A stretch of DNA of 64,000 bases from Chlamydomonas reinhardtii (taxonomy: Eukaryota; Chlorophyta; Chlorophyceae; Chlamydomonadales; Chlamydomonadaceae). The stretch is taken from assembly GCF_000002595.2 (NCBI RefSeq), contig NC_057014.1:2427466-2491465 (forward strand). Direction: 5' to 3'. The translations under genes were made by a program, and so were the position numbers. The notes under the pieces were generated by a model. The model worked only from the letters and a program-made list of their open reading frames with translations. It made no database searches and was not told the origin of the DNA. This document shows positions 12,490 to 22,942 of the stretch, in pieces. How positions within the stretch are numbered: the stretch's first letter is position 1; every line of letters starts with the position of its first letter.

Positions 12490-13934
12490 TTTGATGTTTG
12501 TGGAGTTGGCGCGACGAAGCGAGGTGTGAAGGGCTAGCGGGGCACAAACTCGACAAAGCCCGCGCGCTGGACTTTAGACCCAGGGCGCGATGGGCGATCT
12601 CAGCGCGCCGTACATCGACTCATCCCGGCGCGCAGGAGGCTCTACTCCTGACGACTGTGCTGCTATGAGGCAGGAAATTGTATGCGCATGTGGTAAAAGT
12701 GGCTCAGCTGAGGGCGCGAGGCCAGGCTCACGCGCAAGTGAATGGGCGCGTCGGAACTTTTTGGCGCGCTCTGGTGTCGCTTGCAGTCGGAAGTATGCTC
12801 GGTACACGCGAACAACCTGGCAAGACTAAGAGCGACGCATGCGGCAGGGCGCGTCGAGGGTCCAGGCGACCCGAAGCGCCTTGTTGGGGCGCATGTGCGC
12901 AACACCCTTCTTGAGCGTCATAGCTACCATAATATCAGAAGCCTGGTACTACGGCGTATGTTGTATGGACGTCAGGTGCCTTCGGGCCAGCAGCTGCGCC
13001 GAGGGAGCAGTCGGTCGTCGTGCAGCCAGCGCGGCGGGAACAGTGTGGCGGGCCTGCCGACATGCCCTTACAACGAAGTGACTGGGACAACCAGGGGGGG
13101 GGGATTAGGGATACGTCCAAACCCTGGCACGCGACACTGAAGGGTTCCGTAAACCCAGAGACTGGAGGCCATGCAGCCAAGGTCACCGTCGGGTCGTCCC
13201 GCGCCTCGATGCTTTATATCTAACTCCAGCAACCCTTCACACAAGCCCAGACTTTATCGCTAACCGAATTGAGGCTCATAACTTATGTACGAGTACTGTA
13301 CGCTCCGTTAGCAGGGCGGGTGCACACGCAGCAATCGTGGCGCAGGCCTACGGCCTGCTCAGAGAAATGAAAGCTAGTGTGAATGCAAATGCAAGACGCC
13401 ATCGAGTGCTCCAGGCTAGCAAGCAGCAAGAAAGAAGTTAGAGTTAGCAGCAATTGCGGTTGCTTGTTACCTTTCGAGATGAGACAGCCCCATGCGGCTC
13501 CACAGCAGGCGCACCAAATGGTTACACTGGCGTGAAGCAGACTGCCGGTCCGGGCAGGGCTGACGTGTACCAGCTCGCGCGCGACTAGGCTGCCATTCGC
13601 GACAACGCGAAACCCACAAAATAAACCCACCTGGAACGCAGCCAGGCATCCGCGGTGAGCCAGGAGGACATGCTACGGCAGGTATCATTGGGCTGTCCTG
13701 TACCTTGTGGACTCTGCGTCCAGGTCGGGCGCTTCTAGGCCAGCCAGCCGTTTCAGTACGTGGGAGGGCACGCATCCGGGTCTGCTGCATCGCGTGAGTT
13801 GCGTCCCAACGGTTGGATGGTTGGTTGGGCCTCGGATCCAACGGGCACGGAGCCCTCCTGGCTAGTCCATGTGGCGCCACACAGCCGATCCTTCTCACCT
13901 GAATGGTAGCACTTGCGTGGCTGAACTTATCAAC
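12490..13934. other. Divergent intergenic region between PSBW and the multi-span membrane protein gene
   Basis: About 1.4 kb separating two genes transcribed away from each other, so both promoters should lie here. It contains a G9 tract near 13097. No phase-consistent exon was found. In-frame ATGs at 13869 and 13935 open the right-hand gene. Confidence 0.4.
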
Positions 13935-15597
13935 ATGTACACCTCGCTGCAAAACACTGGCGATGTTGAAGCTCAGAGTCAGAGCCGGCCAGCGCCCCCA
14001 CCCAGGCGCCCGGCATACGACCCTTTGAATGAGCTGTTTGGTGGTTTCATCCCAGAGCGATATCGCAATATACTTGGCTCCAACGTTCAGCCCCTGGCGC
14101 TGACCCTCCTTGTGAGTTCATTGGTCGTCGCGATCGGGGCACTTCGATGGCTATGGTCCTATGCTACTCTACATATGTATATCGCAAGCTTGTTAGGGCA
14201 GGAGGTGACTCGTGCATCCCACTGGGAGCCTGACATGCAGGCCCCGCGGGCTCGCTAACGCGACCAGACGCCGTGCTGCGCTGCTACACAACCTAGTAGT
14301 CCTTTGACCTACTCATGTGCGCTCGTCGCTCACCTTGCCCCCGCCTTCCCTTGCCCTGGGACACTCACGGCGCGAAGGCCGTCCCCACGCTCTTCGCCTG
14401 GTTGGTGTACGCCATCGTAGCGCCTGCCGGCGAGAAAGCCAAAGAGAATTGGTGGCCATGGACCATGTATGTCCTGTTTGCGCCAATGCTGGCGACGGAA
14501 GTGGCGCTATGCCTGCTTCAGGTGAGCCCTGGGCCACGGGGCCCGTGCGCCTGTCCACGGGTAAACACTAGATGCCGTCGCTTGCCGTCGCCGGCTCGCC
14601 GCCCTTCAGGGGGTAGGTTCCCAACTTGCATTCTGCATTTACGTCCCGCTACGCCCCCCACCATGTACAGGTTGTACGGCGGTACGCTGGTGACCAGTAC
14701 CTGGGTTGCTTCAGGTGCATTGGCGTGCTGGAGGCGGCTGGCGCAGCCGTCGTTTGTTGCCTGTGAGTCTTCCAGGGTCCTGCAGCCCGTCCTCGGGCTT
14801 GGTTGGTTTGGGGAAGGAAGAACTGAGCGGGTCAACCTGAGAACATCAGTTCCAAGCGGGGCTGTCTTATATTATCTCATCCCGTGAAACGCGCTCCCAT
14901 GCGCTTGCTGCCCACCCACGGCAATGTTGCCCGTTCTCACATTCTCTATGCCCCCGGCCGGCCATGATACTATCGACCCACGCTGACTCCTGCAGCTGGT
15001 TCTTCGTCGCGTGCATCTTGACCGCCAGCTTTTTGATGGTGATCGACGTGGGCCCCGGCCCTTTCTTCGTCTTTCAAGTGCTATTCTCCGTGGGCGCGTG
15101 GGCGATGGTCATCATTGCCGCCTACCTGTCGGGTCTGTACCTTAGCGAGGTGGGCGAGGTTGGCGAGTTGCGTTGGGTTGAGTGGGGATAGAGGCCAGGT
15201 ACGACGAGCCCAAGCCCCAAAGAGGCCGCGGACTTGTCGTCGATGTCTTGGGAGAAGTTGTGACAGCTGCATGGTACAAGCCACAGTCGTACATACCTCG
15301 TGCGTTTGTGCCACATCGCTCCGCCGAGTCCCAAACCTGCAATGACAGCCCTTCCTTGGCACAACTGCTCCTGTGCAGGCGTTTCGTGGTCGACCATCCA
15401 CCAGCAGCTACTCGCAGCTGCGCCAAACAGATGGCCCGCAGGCGTTAAGCCAGGGCCCACAGCCGCAGCCGCTCACGCAGTACCACCCGCAGCCGCCGGC
15501 CCCGCAGCCGCCACAGTACCAGTCGCCTGCATCGTACCAGCCACATACATCCACGCAGGCGCAGGCGTCACAGTACGTGCCCCCAACCGCATTGTAG
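13935..15597 (+). CDS. Unidentified multi-span membrane protein with Pro/Gln-rich tail
   Basis: Five exons: 13935-14204, 14378-14521, 14671-14762, 14996-15149 and 15379-15597 (292 aa), with phases agreeing at every junction. I chose the ATG at 13935 (MYTSLQNTGDVEAQS); an in-frame ATG at 13869 would add 22 residues. Hydrophobic segments are LALTLLVSSLVVAIGAL, TLFAWLVYAIVA, MYVLFAPMLATEVALCLL, a moderately hydrophobic exon-3 segment ending AAGAAVVCCL, FFVACILTASFLMVIDV and VLFSVGAWAMVIIAAYL, so about five or six spans. The last exon encodes a soluble tail rich in Gln, Pro, Ser and Tyr (LTQYHPQPPAPQPPQY). The exon-2 acceptor is AAG rather than the usual CAG, which makes that junction less certain. 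I do not recognise the family. A four-span trafficking protein with a proline-rich cytosolic tail is one possibility. No TGTAA was seen before 16640. Confidence 0.6.
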
Positions 15598-16701
15598 TCT
15601 ATGGGTGCCAATAATTTTAAGCCCCGCTAATCTTGTCTGCGTTCTTGGCCGTTTCCTGCACACATGTTTCCTTCTATGTGTTCGCATCATAATATGATTG
15701 TTGTATGCGTGCATCGCTGTCCTTCAGACTGGTTCGTGGATGATATAATTGGAAATGCATCTCAAGGGAGCACGCCGTGGGGCAGGCCGTGGGGGCAGGC
15801 GGCAGCTGCATTGATTTGCCTCAGCGCACCAAGTGCACTCATGCCCATGCATGCGGTAAATTGCCCGCGTGCCACATTCCATGTGCGTTGCATGCGCACG
15901 CTTCATGGCCACATGGTATCGATAACATTCTGTCTGACTGTCTGCTCGAGGGAGTACTGTGTTATTGGAGGATACCTGCGTACTTCGTCGTTGCGCCTGA
16001 GAGACTGCTGGCGTCTTCGGGGTGACGCGGCTGAGCAGGTTGGATATGACGGCCCAGCATTTGGGCCCGTTGGACTGCTTATGGTACGGTAAACCGTACG
16101 GAGGGGGCACCAATGGCATACTGGTAGTGCTTGTCCACTGAAACAAGTGTCCGCAGTTTGCAGGACTACAGTTTGGGTTGTGCGTTAGGCAGTGGTAATA
16201 CGGTACGTATGCGGGGTGGCATCTCTGACGGCATTGGGTATCCTGAACTGGTAACGTGGCAAACTGGGGCCCAACACGCCAGTAGTCACACCCAGGCACA
16301 CCCCTGGTCCAGGGACGTCCAGGGGTGGCCCAGCCCCGGCCAGAAGCATGGACGCGTTGGCTCTGGCTATGTATGTGGTACGATGTGTTGCGTGGCGCGT
16401 TAAAGGTGGTGCTTGTAGCTCAGGATGGTACCGAGTAGACGATGGCTCCGAGTCTCTGTGGCTTGAAAGCAGGTCGGCAGGCGTGAGCCGTGCAATATCG
16501 TGGATGGGCAGGGTAGGCTCCGGATGGTGTTTGGCCCTGTCTGGCACGCTGACTTCAATCCATAAAATATACTGCGGTTCTTAATACTAACCTCCTGTCA
16601 TTGCTCATACGCCGTCTAAACGCTGTCAAGATAACTGATACTCTGCCTTGTTTCGTCTAGATTCTTCACTTGGCTTACAACCTGAAGTGCAACCAGCTGG
16701 A
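15598..16701. other. Intergenic, 3' flank of the membrane-protein gene and 5' flank of DRE2
   Basis: No coding exon was seen. A near-perfect palindrome of two TACGGTA words, GTACGGTAAACCGTAC, lies at 16084-16099. The promoter and 5' UTR of the anamorsin gene must be at the right end; a TCTAG near 16660 could be a 5' UTR acceptor. Confidence 0.4.
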
Positions 16702-18629
16702 ATGGCCACTGCAGCGTGCTTTATTTCTGGGGGAGCTGCTCCAGGCGCTGCGCTGGAGGCGCTGCTCGCAAAGGAGACATCACTTTCGCTTTCATCGGTA
16801 GAGCTGGTCTGCACGCAAGACAGCGCGTCTTCCTCAACAAAGTACACATTCGGTATGGCAGCCAGCACCTCAGCGCACAGTCAAGCCGCGCTCGCTCGCG
16901 TGGCGCGGTCGATGGCGCCGGGCGGCCGGCTTTATGTGTATGAGACAAGCACTTCTGGGAGCTCGCGGCTGGAGGCTCTCAAGAAGGACCTGCTGTTGTC
17001 GGGTTTTGTGGACGCGGCGGAGCTGAGCAGCAGCGGCGCGGTGCTGGTGAGTTGGCGTGGGCGTCGGGGCGCTTCGGCAGGGGAGCAGCCCTTCGGTGGC
17101 GCGTCGGCGGGCCATGCATAGCACGTTCAATTTGCACGCGGCCAGGGGTTTCCTCCATGATATGGCTGGTCGTGAGTGTCTACGCACACGTTGGCTGCGG
17201 CGGAATGGCGGGGGCTTCGTGGATTCGCCGCCGCCGCAACACGCACCTGCTTTTGCCCATCATGCCGGCCGACAATCAACTGCGCTTTCCAAAGGCCCCA
17301 TGCCTCGCTAACACCACTTTCCTTTACATTAATCACAGATCAGCGCCCAGTTGCCTCAGTGGGGCCTGGGCGCGGCCGCCAAGCTGTCGCTGAAGCGCCC
17401 CGCTGTTGCCAACGGCGCTGCGGCAGCGGCGCCCGCTGCGACCACTGCGGCTGCTGTTCCCCCCAAGTCGAACGTATGGAAGCTGGGCGGTGATGAGGTG
17501 GGTGGTGCGCGAGGGGGAATATTGCTTTGTGGAGGAGTCAAGGGAGGAACAACGTGCGCGGCTAGGCTGGAAACAACATGGAGAAATAAACAGGGCCAAC
17601 CTGCGAGCCTCAGCACGGCGTGTGTTACGGTACCGCCGGCGAGGAAACACGTATGCCCGATGGTTTGATGCAGCTGCACTTAACCACGCATGACTCATCC
17701 ACTTTCCAAATTCATTGTACTCAACAGGACGGTGAGGAGGAGGAGCTGGTGGACGACGACGCCCTCCTGGCTCCCGAGGACAAGGCGGCGGTGGTGCCGA
17801 AGTACCCCGGTGGGTGATAGGGGGACAGGCTAAGAGGGATAGGAAGTTGGAGGGGGGCTTTTGAGAGCGGGTGGAGAGAAGCATCACTAAGGCTATGGAG
17901 GGAAGTTCCGTTAGTGCCATGTGGCGTTGGGCGGGGTGCAGTATTGGAACAAGGCGGCAGGTGGAAACGGCTAAACTGGCTACAGTCACCACACGAGGAT
18001 GGCATGTACGGGGGTGCCCGGGCAGCCGGGCCCAACCCATCTCGTTTCCCCTCTTTCCACGTCGCCTGTGTCTCGCACCGCCGCACCTCTCCGCCCTTTC
18101 ATCACCTCGCTTGTCCCTCCCACGCCACCCTCCAGATGACTGTGAGGTGGGAGCGGGCGGCGCGCGCAAGGCCTGCAAGAACTGCTCCTGCGGCCGCGCC
18201 GAGGCCGAGGCGGAGGCGGAGGCGGGCGGTGGCAAGGCCAAGCTGACAGCGGACATGCTGGACAACCCCACCTCCGCCTGCGGCAACGTGAGTCGTGGCG
18301 CGGGCCTGGCGGTGCTAGTGGGTGTCAGGGTTTGAGGGCTGTCCTGGTGCAAGGCGAGAGGCTGCTGCGGGGCAGGGCTCCGTGTTGGCTCCGTGTGACA
18401 GCGGATGTTGCGCTGCGCTACTTGAGCCCCAGGGCATTCCCAACAGCTACCTGGTTACTTGCCCCGCAATGTGAGCCCAGCCCCCACGCCCGCCCGCCCA
18501 CCTCCTTCCCTACAGTGCTACCTGGGCGATGCGTTCCGCTGCGGCTCTTGCCCCTACCGCGGCCTGCCCTCCTTCGAGCCGGGCCAGAAAGTCACGCTGG
18601 GAGCCAACCTGCTGGCGGCGGACGTGTAG
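16702..18629 (+). CDS. DRE2: Anamorsin / DRE2 (CIAPIN1), cytosolic iron-sulfur assembly electron carrier
   Basis: Five exons in phase: 16702-17046, 17339-17497, 17728-17809, 18136-18287 and 18516-18629 (283 aa). The N-terminal part is a degenerate methyltransferase-like fold ([19 protein letters not shown], then [13 protein letters not shown]), as in the family. A linker follows and then the acidic [12 protein letters not shown] segment. The C-terminal CIAPIN1 domain has both cluster motifs. The first is Cys-x10-Cys-x2-Cys-x-Cys (ending ACKNCSC), which holds a [2Fe-2S] cluster. The second is the twin Cx2C motif with seven residues between ([17 protein letters not shown]). The protein ends [12 protein letters not shown]. 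With the diflavin reductase TAH18 it passes electrons from NADPH to cytosolic Fe-S cluster assembly. All key cysteines are present. The ATG at 16702 is the first true ATG of exon 1; the N-terminus is slightly shorter than in land plants. Confidence 0.95.
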
Positions 18630-19008
18630 GCATTGTGATGGGGGAGCTTGAATAACTCATGAGGAACAGCGGGCTCCGAAGTGCAGGCAGTGTTGTAGAG
18701 AAAGTTGATGGGAACATGGACGGGCGTGAGGGCAAGCAGGTGCCGCAGGTTTGTAGGGTTTGTCGCGTGGGAGGCCTAGGTGATAGGCGTTGGCCTCGCT
18801 AATGCAGGTGCATGACCGCGGCTGGACGGCGTGGATTGCGGTATGAGGGTGAGTCGCGCTAGTGCATTGAAGCTGACGGCTGGATAATATGGGCATCACA
18901 TGGGCCGCGGCGTGCTGGGGGAATAATGTTACATTTACAGCTCAACAGCTGACAGCTGATACTGTGCAGCTGTCAAAGTGAACTCAGGGTTTGGGGAACA
19001 ATGTGCTT

Positions 19009-19013
19009 GTAAC
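19009..19013 (+). terminator. Putative TGTAA polyadenylation signal of DRE2
   Basis: First plus-strand TGTAA after the DRE2 stop, giving a 3' UTR of about 390 nt. It lies just short of the convergent BRCC36 3' end. Confidence 0.5.
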
Positions 19014-19199
19014 AATGCGATGATCAGCAGACTGGTCACGAGTCACCAGTGCCCAAATGCCCCATGTACGGCCGCCACCCGGCGCGTACCTAGTCTCCTA
19101 CAGCAGCACCACAGCATACCGTACGCCACTGACAACTCGGAAGATCTCCTGCTTGCTTTCAGTTGCAGCGCAAACACGTCTTCAGCTGAACAACCCTTC

Positions 19200-19204
19200 T
19201 TACA
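19200..19204 (-). terminator. Putative TGTAA polyadenylation signal of BRCC36
   Basis: Minus-strand TGTAA about 190 nt beyond the BRCC36 stop at 19392. It and the DRE2 signal face each other about 190 bp apart, so the two convergent genes barely overlap, if at all. Confidence 0.45.
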
Positions 19205-19391
19205 CGACGTGGTGACATAAATAACGCAGCACTACCCCAGTCTTACTGCAGGCCGCACGCGCAAGTAACAACCATCACACAACAACACACCACGCACAGA
19301 CTCTTTCCGCCATGCACCATACACCGTGCCCCCTGTTTCTATCCGCCTAAATCCTTGGGCGGCACAAGCCAACCGCACACGCACGTGCGCC

Positions 19392-22300
19392 TCAGTGCCT
19401 GCCGCTTGCGGCCGCCGCCACCTGCGCCGCCACCTCCCTCTCCAGCGCTGCCACCTCTGCTGTCAGCTGCGCCTCCTGCTGCCGCTGCTGCGCCACCAGC
19501 GCCTCCAGGGCCGCCAGCGAGGGGTGCAGCGCCGTCTGGACCAGGCGGGCCATGTGGGCCTGGGGGACGCGGTGAAGGGGGGGGGGGACGTTTGGGGAGG
19601 GGGGGGAGTTTGCAAGGATGTTTGGAAAAGAGCGGTACAGGATACACTGAAGGGGGGTTGCAAGGATGTTTGGAAAAGCGGTACAGGATGCAGGGGTGTG
19701 TGTAAAGGGCGAGCGTGCTAAGAATGTGGGTGAGGGCGTGCGCGCGCGGTAGCCACTTCATGCCCATTACGCATCGCGAACCACAAGCTGTTAAACTGGT
19801 ATGGAAGTGGATGGCGTTGATGCCAAGGCGTACACAGTGTGTGATGGAGTGCGTGATGGGGTGTCGGCTGCCGGGCCCAGAGCCGCCCTGCCCCTGCCCC
19901 TACCCATCTGGCCCCGCAGGCCCAGTGCCCTGCCGCAAGCTGCCCTCGCCCCGACCGCCCCCAGCCGCCCCCACGGACCTGGTACACTCCAGCGTGGTGC
20001 ACCTCCACCAGCTCTGGGGTGGGGAAAGCGCCGCTGCCCACCGCACTGGACCTGTGAACGGAGACAATGTTGATGAGGGGAGGAAGTTGAAGTTTGAGGA
20101 GAAACCAAAGCTGCTGCCCCAAATTCTGCGAGCTTCTGCCACTTGCCACATCCCGCCTGGCCTTGATTTCAGTCATCTGGGCTGCTTGCAGTGCCGCATG
20201 CCCACCCCCGGCTGCCCGCCCGCGCGCCCACCTGCTGGACGCAGCCAGTGCGGAGGCCAGCGCCTTCTTGTACACCTGAGGCCAGGAGGAGGCGCGTGCG
20301 GGGATGTGCAAGTTGTGTGATGACTGATGAGCTTCTACAGAGTGCTTGGTGGGCGGACATGGCGACTTGCACGCCGGCCCTTGCACGACACATCTGCGCA
20401 TGGGCCGTCCCTCGCCGCTCCCCGGCGCGCTCTTTCCTGCATCCCCCGTCGATCACCTCACCCTCTTCACCCTGCGACCCCTTTCTTCTTCAGCTCCCCG
20501 CCCTCACAGTCATCCCCATCCCCACCCCGCTCTTGTCCTGCATCCTCGTGTATCTGGCTTTGTAGTTGAAATGGTGAGAGCAACGCCTGCCGCCTCAGTT
20601 CGTTTGGGACTGGAGCAAGCTAACTGGTGTAGACAATCCCTGGCACCCCCCATTTGTGCTCCCATCCCAAGATCTCTGTTTGTACCAGTATCTGCTATCT
20701 CATGGGATGCTGGAGGCAGGCCCTGCAACCCCGCCCTCCTCCCCACCTCGTTCTCCTCCATGAGCAGCATGCGCTGCACCACCAGCACGTCGCTGAAGGA
20801 GCGCTCCAGCGGCGTGGCGGCGGGCGTCACGGCCAGACGCACCTCCTTGCGGATTAGGCCGCCTGCGCGAGAGGGGCGAGAGCGATAGGGGCTTTACTCC
20901 AAACCCCAGTAAGGGCGTCTATGCTTTTCCCTGCGCCCTTCGCGGGTTGCTTCTTGATCTTAGTCCTCATGGGATTGCAAAAAGCCGCCCCCTTCCCACA
21001 CGCACAGCTTCACCCGCGCCTCTCACCCGCGGCCTGGGGGTCCACATCCGGCAGCGCCTGGAACGCCGTCAGCTGCACCGTGGCGGCCTGCAGGAGGGAG
21101 GGTTTGTTTCGCCCATTCCCGGTAAGAAACCATAGGTAGGTTGGGCGAGTGGAGGGACAGGGCAAGCTGCATGCTGTGCCATGCAATGAATGCGGCACAC
21201 CGGCGACAGTGTCAATCAATTGCGAAGGCCGCCTTGTATGAAACAGAAAGTCACGGCGCTGTCGGGTCGGGTCCCTCTGCGGCATCACGTGCACTGCAAT
21301 ACAGCCCCTCCTCTAGCCCACCTCATCCACACACCCCGGCCCGCGCCCCACCCGCGGATCCCCACCTCTGTTGCGGCGTCTCTGTTAAATGCCGACACGA
21401 TCAAACCCACAAAGCCTGGATCCAGCAGTTGGTACATGGCCTGTGCCAGGAGGGCAAGGTAGAGGGGAGTTGACTCCACGCAAGGCTACAACGAATGCGG
21501 GAGGGGACGGTGTTGAGATTCGGCCTCGCTTCACTGTTTGTTGAGGAACGACCAGAACAGATGGAATCCAAACCCGAAGCCGGGGTCCGTTGCCGGGAAC
21601 GGGTTGCTGAAAGGTTTAGGAGGGGCCGTCATTCAGGCACATCAAGGGCGCTGGGAACGACGAAAAAAAATCCCCAGAATACCACTACCGCCCCCCCATC
21701 CCCACCAGAGCAATACCGCAGCCCCACCTGCGTGCGCACGTCCACGTGACTGGGCAGCACAGTGATGTGCGGGTGGGAGTGGTACCAGCCCACCACCCGC
21801 ACCCGCGACCCCGTCTCCCGGCTGAGCCGCTCCGCGTGCGCGCTGCAGCGGGCCATTTGCTCGGGGCTGGTCTCCACGCGGTCCTGACGAGGGGAGCGGA
21901 GTCAGCGCGAGCGAAGTCGTGATTAGCATGAAATGATTGATAATAACTCGCTTTCACCGTTGAGAATCTGCGCTACCAATGAAGGCGTGAGGCGAGGCAA
22001 CAGGGCGATGCGGCGGCAGTGCAACCTAGCGGACTGCATGCACATCCTTCACCACGGCTAGGTACGGCAGGTGCAGCTGGCCAGTTGCTAGGTGCCCCCT
22101 ATGGAACCCCTGGCGCCACCCCTAGCTCCCACCCCTGGCTCCACCCCTGGCGCCCACCTTCCGGCGGTCAGTCCGGATCTGTGGGAACGCCAATGAGATG
22201 CGGCACACCGCGCCGCCGCCCCTCACCGGGTCCTACAGCGGAGGCGGCAAGCAGGGGCAAGGGCACGTGCAGGCGTGCACGTGTCATTGTGGGTTGAAGA

Positions 22301-22917
22301 GGGGCCATGAGGGGACCAGCCACCGCGCATTCCCGACACCCCTGCAGCCTTTCTACCATAGCCCTCCACCCAACCCTCTCCTCCGAAACGTGTTGCCGTT
22401 CACCCTGCTCCTGCTGCTTGCAGAGACTTCTTCCGATGCATACGCCATGCCCATGGTGAAAAACAAACCCGAACCCCGGCTCTCGTCATGTGTTCCGTCA
22501 ACGGAGCCCCCCTCCGCCTTCCCACTTGCAGCCGGCCAACGCCCAGCCCGCCCCACCGTGACGTCGCCCAGCAGCAGCCCCATGACCTCCTCCGACTCGG
22601 TGGAGTGAGCGTGAGCTAACACCGCCAGCAACACCTCTGCGAGCAGGCGGAATGTTTAATATGGGCACAGCGTATGAAGACATGGGCAAACGGTGGGCGG
22701 GGCGTCGCGTTGCTCCGTACTTCGTGTAAATCGTTTGGTGATGCGGGTAACGTTCATGAGATTTAAGAATTGAAGGCGTATCCAGGAACAGTAGCATAGT
22801 GGGGGCAATGGCAGGGTGAAGGCGGTCGCAAACAGCAGGCTGACAGGACTTCGCCAGCCTGATGTACGCAACTGCCCAGCACGCACCATTTGTCACCTCG
22901 ACGCGTTCCAAGCTCAT
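19392..22917 (-). CDS. BRCC36: BRCC36-type JAMM/MPN+ K63-specific deubiquitinase
   Basis: Ten exons, all in phase: 22887-22917, 22557-22636, 22158-22232, 21728-21883, 21366-21440, 21027-21087, 20747-20862, 20232-20275, 19979-20051 and 19392-19559 (292 aa). The MPN domain begins VEVTNEVLLAVLAHAHSTES and continues EEVMGLLLGDV, with catalytic Glu27. The JAMM zinc motif is intact: VGWYHSHPHITVLPSHVD gives His97, His99, Ser107 and Asp110. The WYHSHPHITVLPSHVDVRTQ wording is characteristic of BRCC36 among JAMM enzymes, which cleave Lys63-linked ubiquitin chains in BRCA1-A- and BRISC-type complexes. The C-terminal exons form a coiled coil (LEALVAQQRQQEAQLTAEV), shorter than in animals. The start is the first ATG after the stop of the upstream ORF, only 25 nt away, so this gene probably lacks its own conventional promoter. 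Confidence 0.95.
19608..19690. repeat. Two-copy tandem repeat in BRCC36 intron 9
   Basis: The unit TTGCAAGGATGTTTGGAAAA plus GCGGTACAGGAT occurs twice about 49 bp apart, with a two-base difference in length, next to G-runs of 8-10. It sits in the intron between exons 9 and 10. Confidence 0.7.
22096..22157. repeat. Short minisatellite at the exon 3 donor of BRCC36
   Basis: About four imperfect copies of a CCACCCCTGGCTC-like 12-13-mer run right up to the GT donor of exon 3 (rc GCCCAC|CTT at 22152-22157). Copy-number change here could affect splicing of exon 3. Confidence 0.6.
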
Positions 22918-22942
22918 TCCTGGTGCCTGTCGCTGTCGCTCC

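Noticed and set aside
16405-16480. GTAGCTCAGGATGG resembling a tRNA A-box
   Set aside because: No B-box follows at the right distance and no cloverleaf forms.
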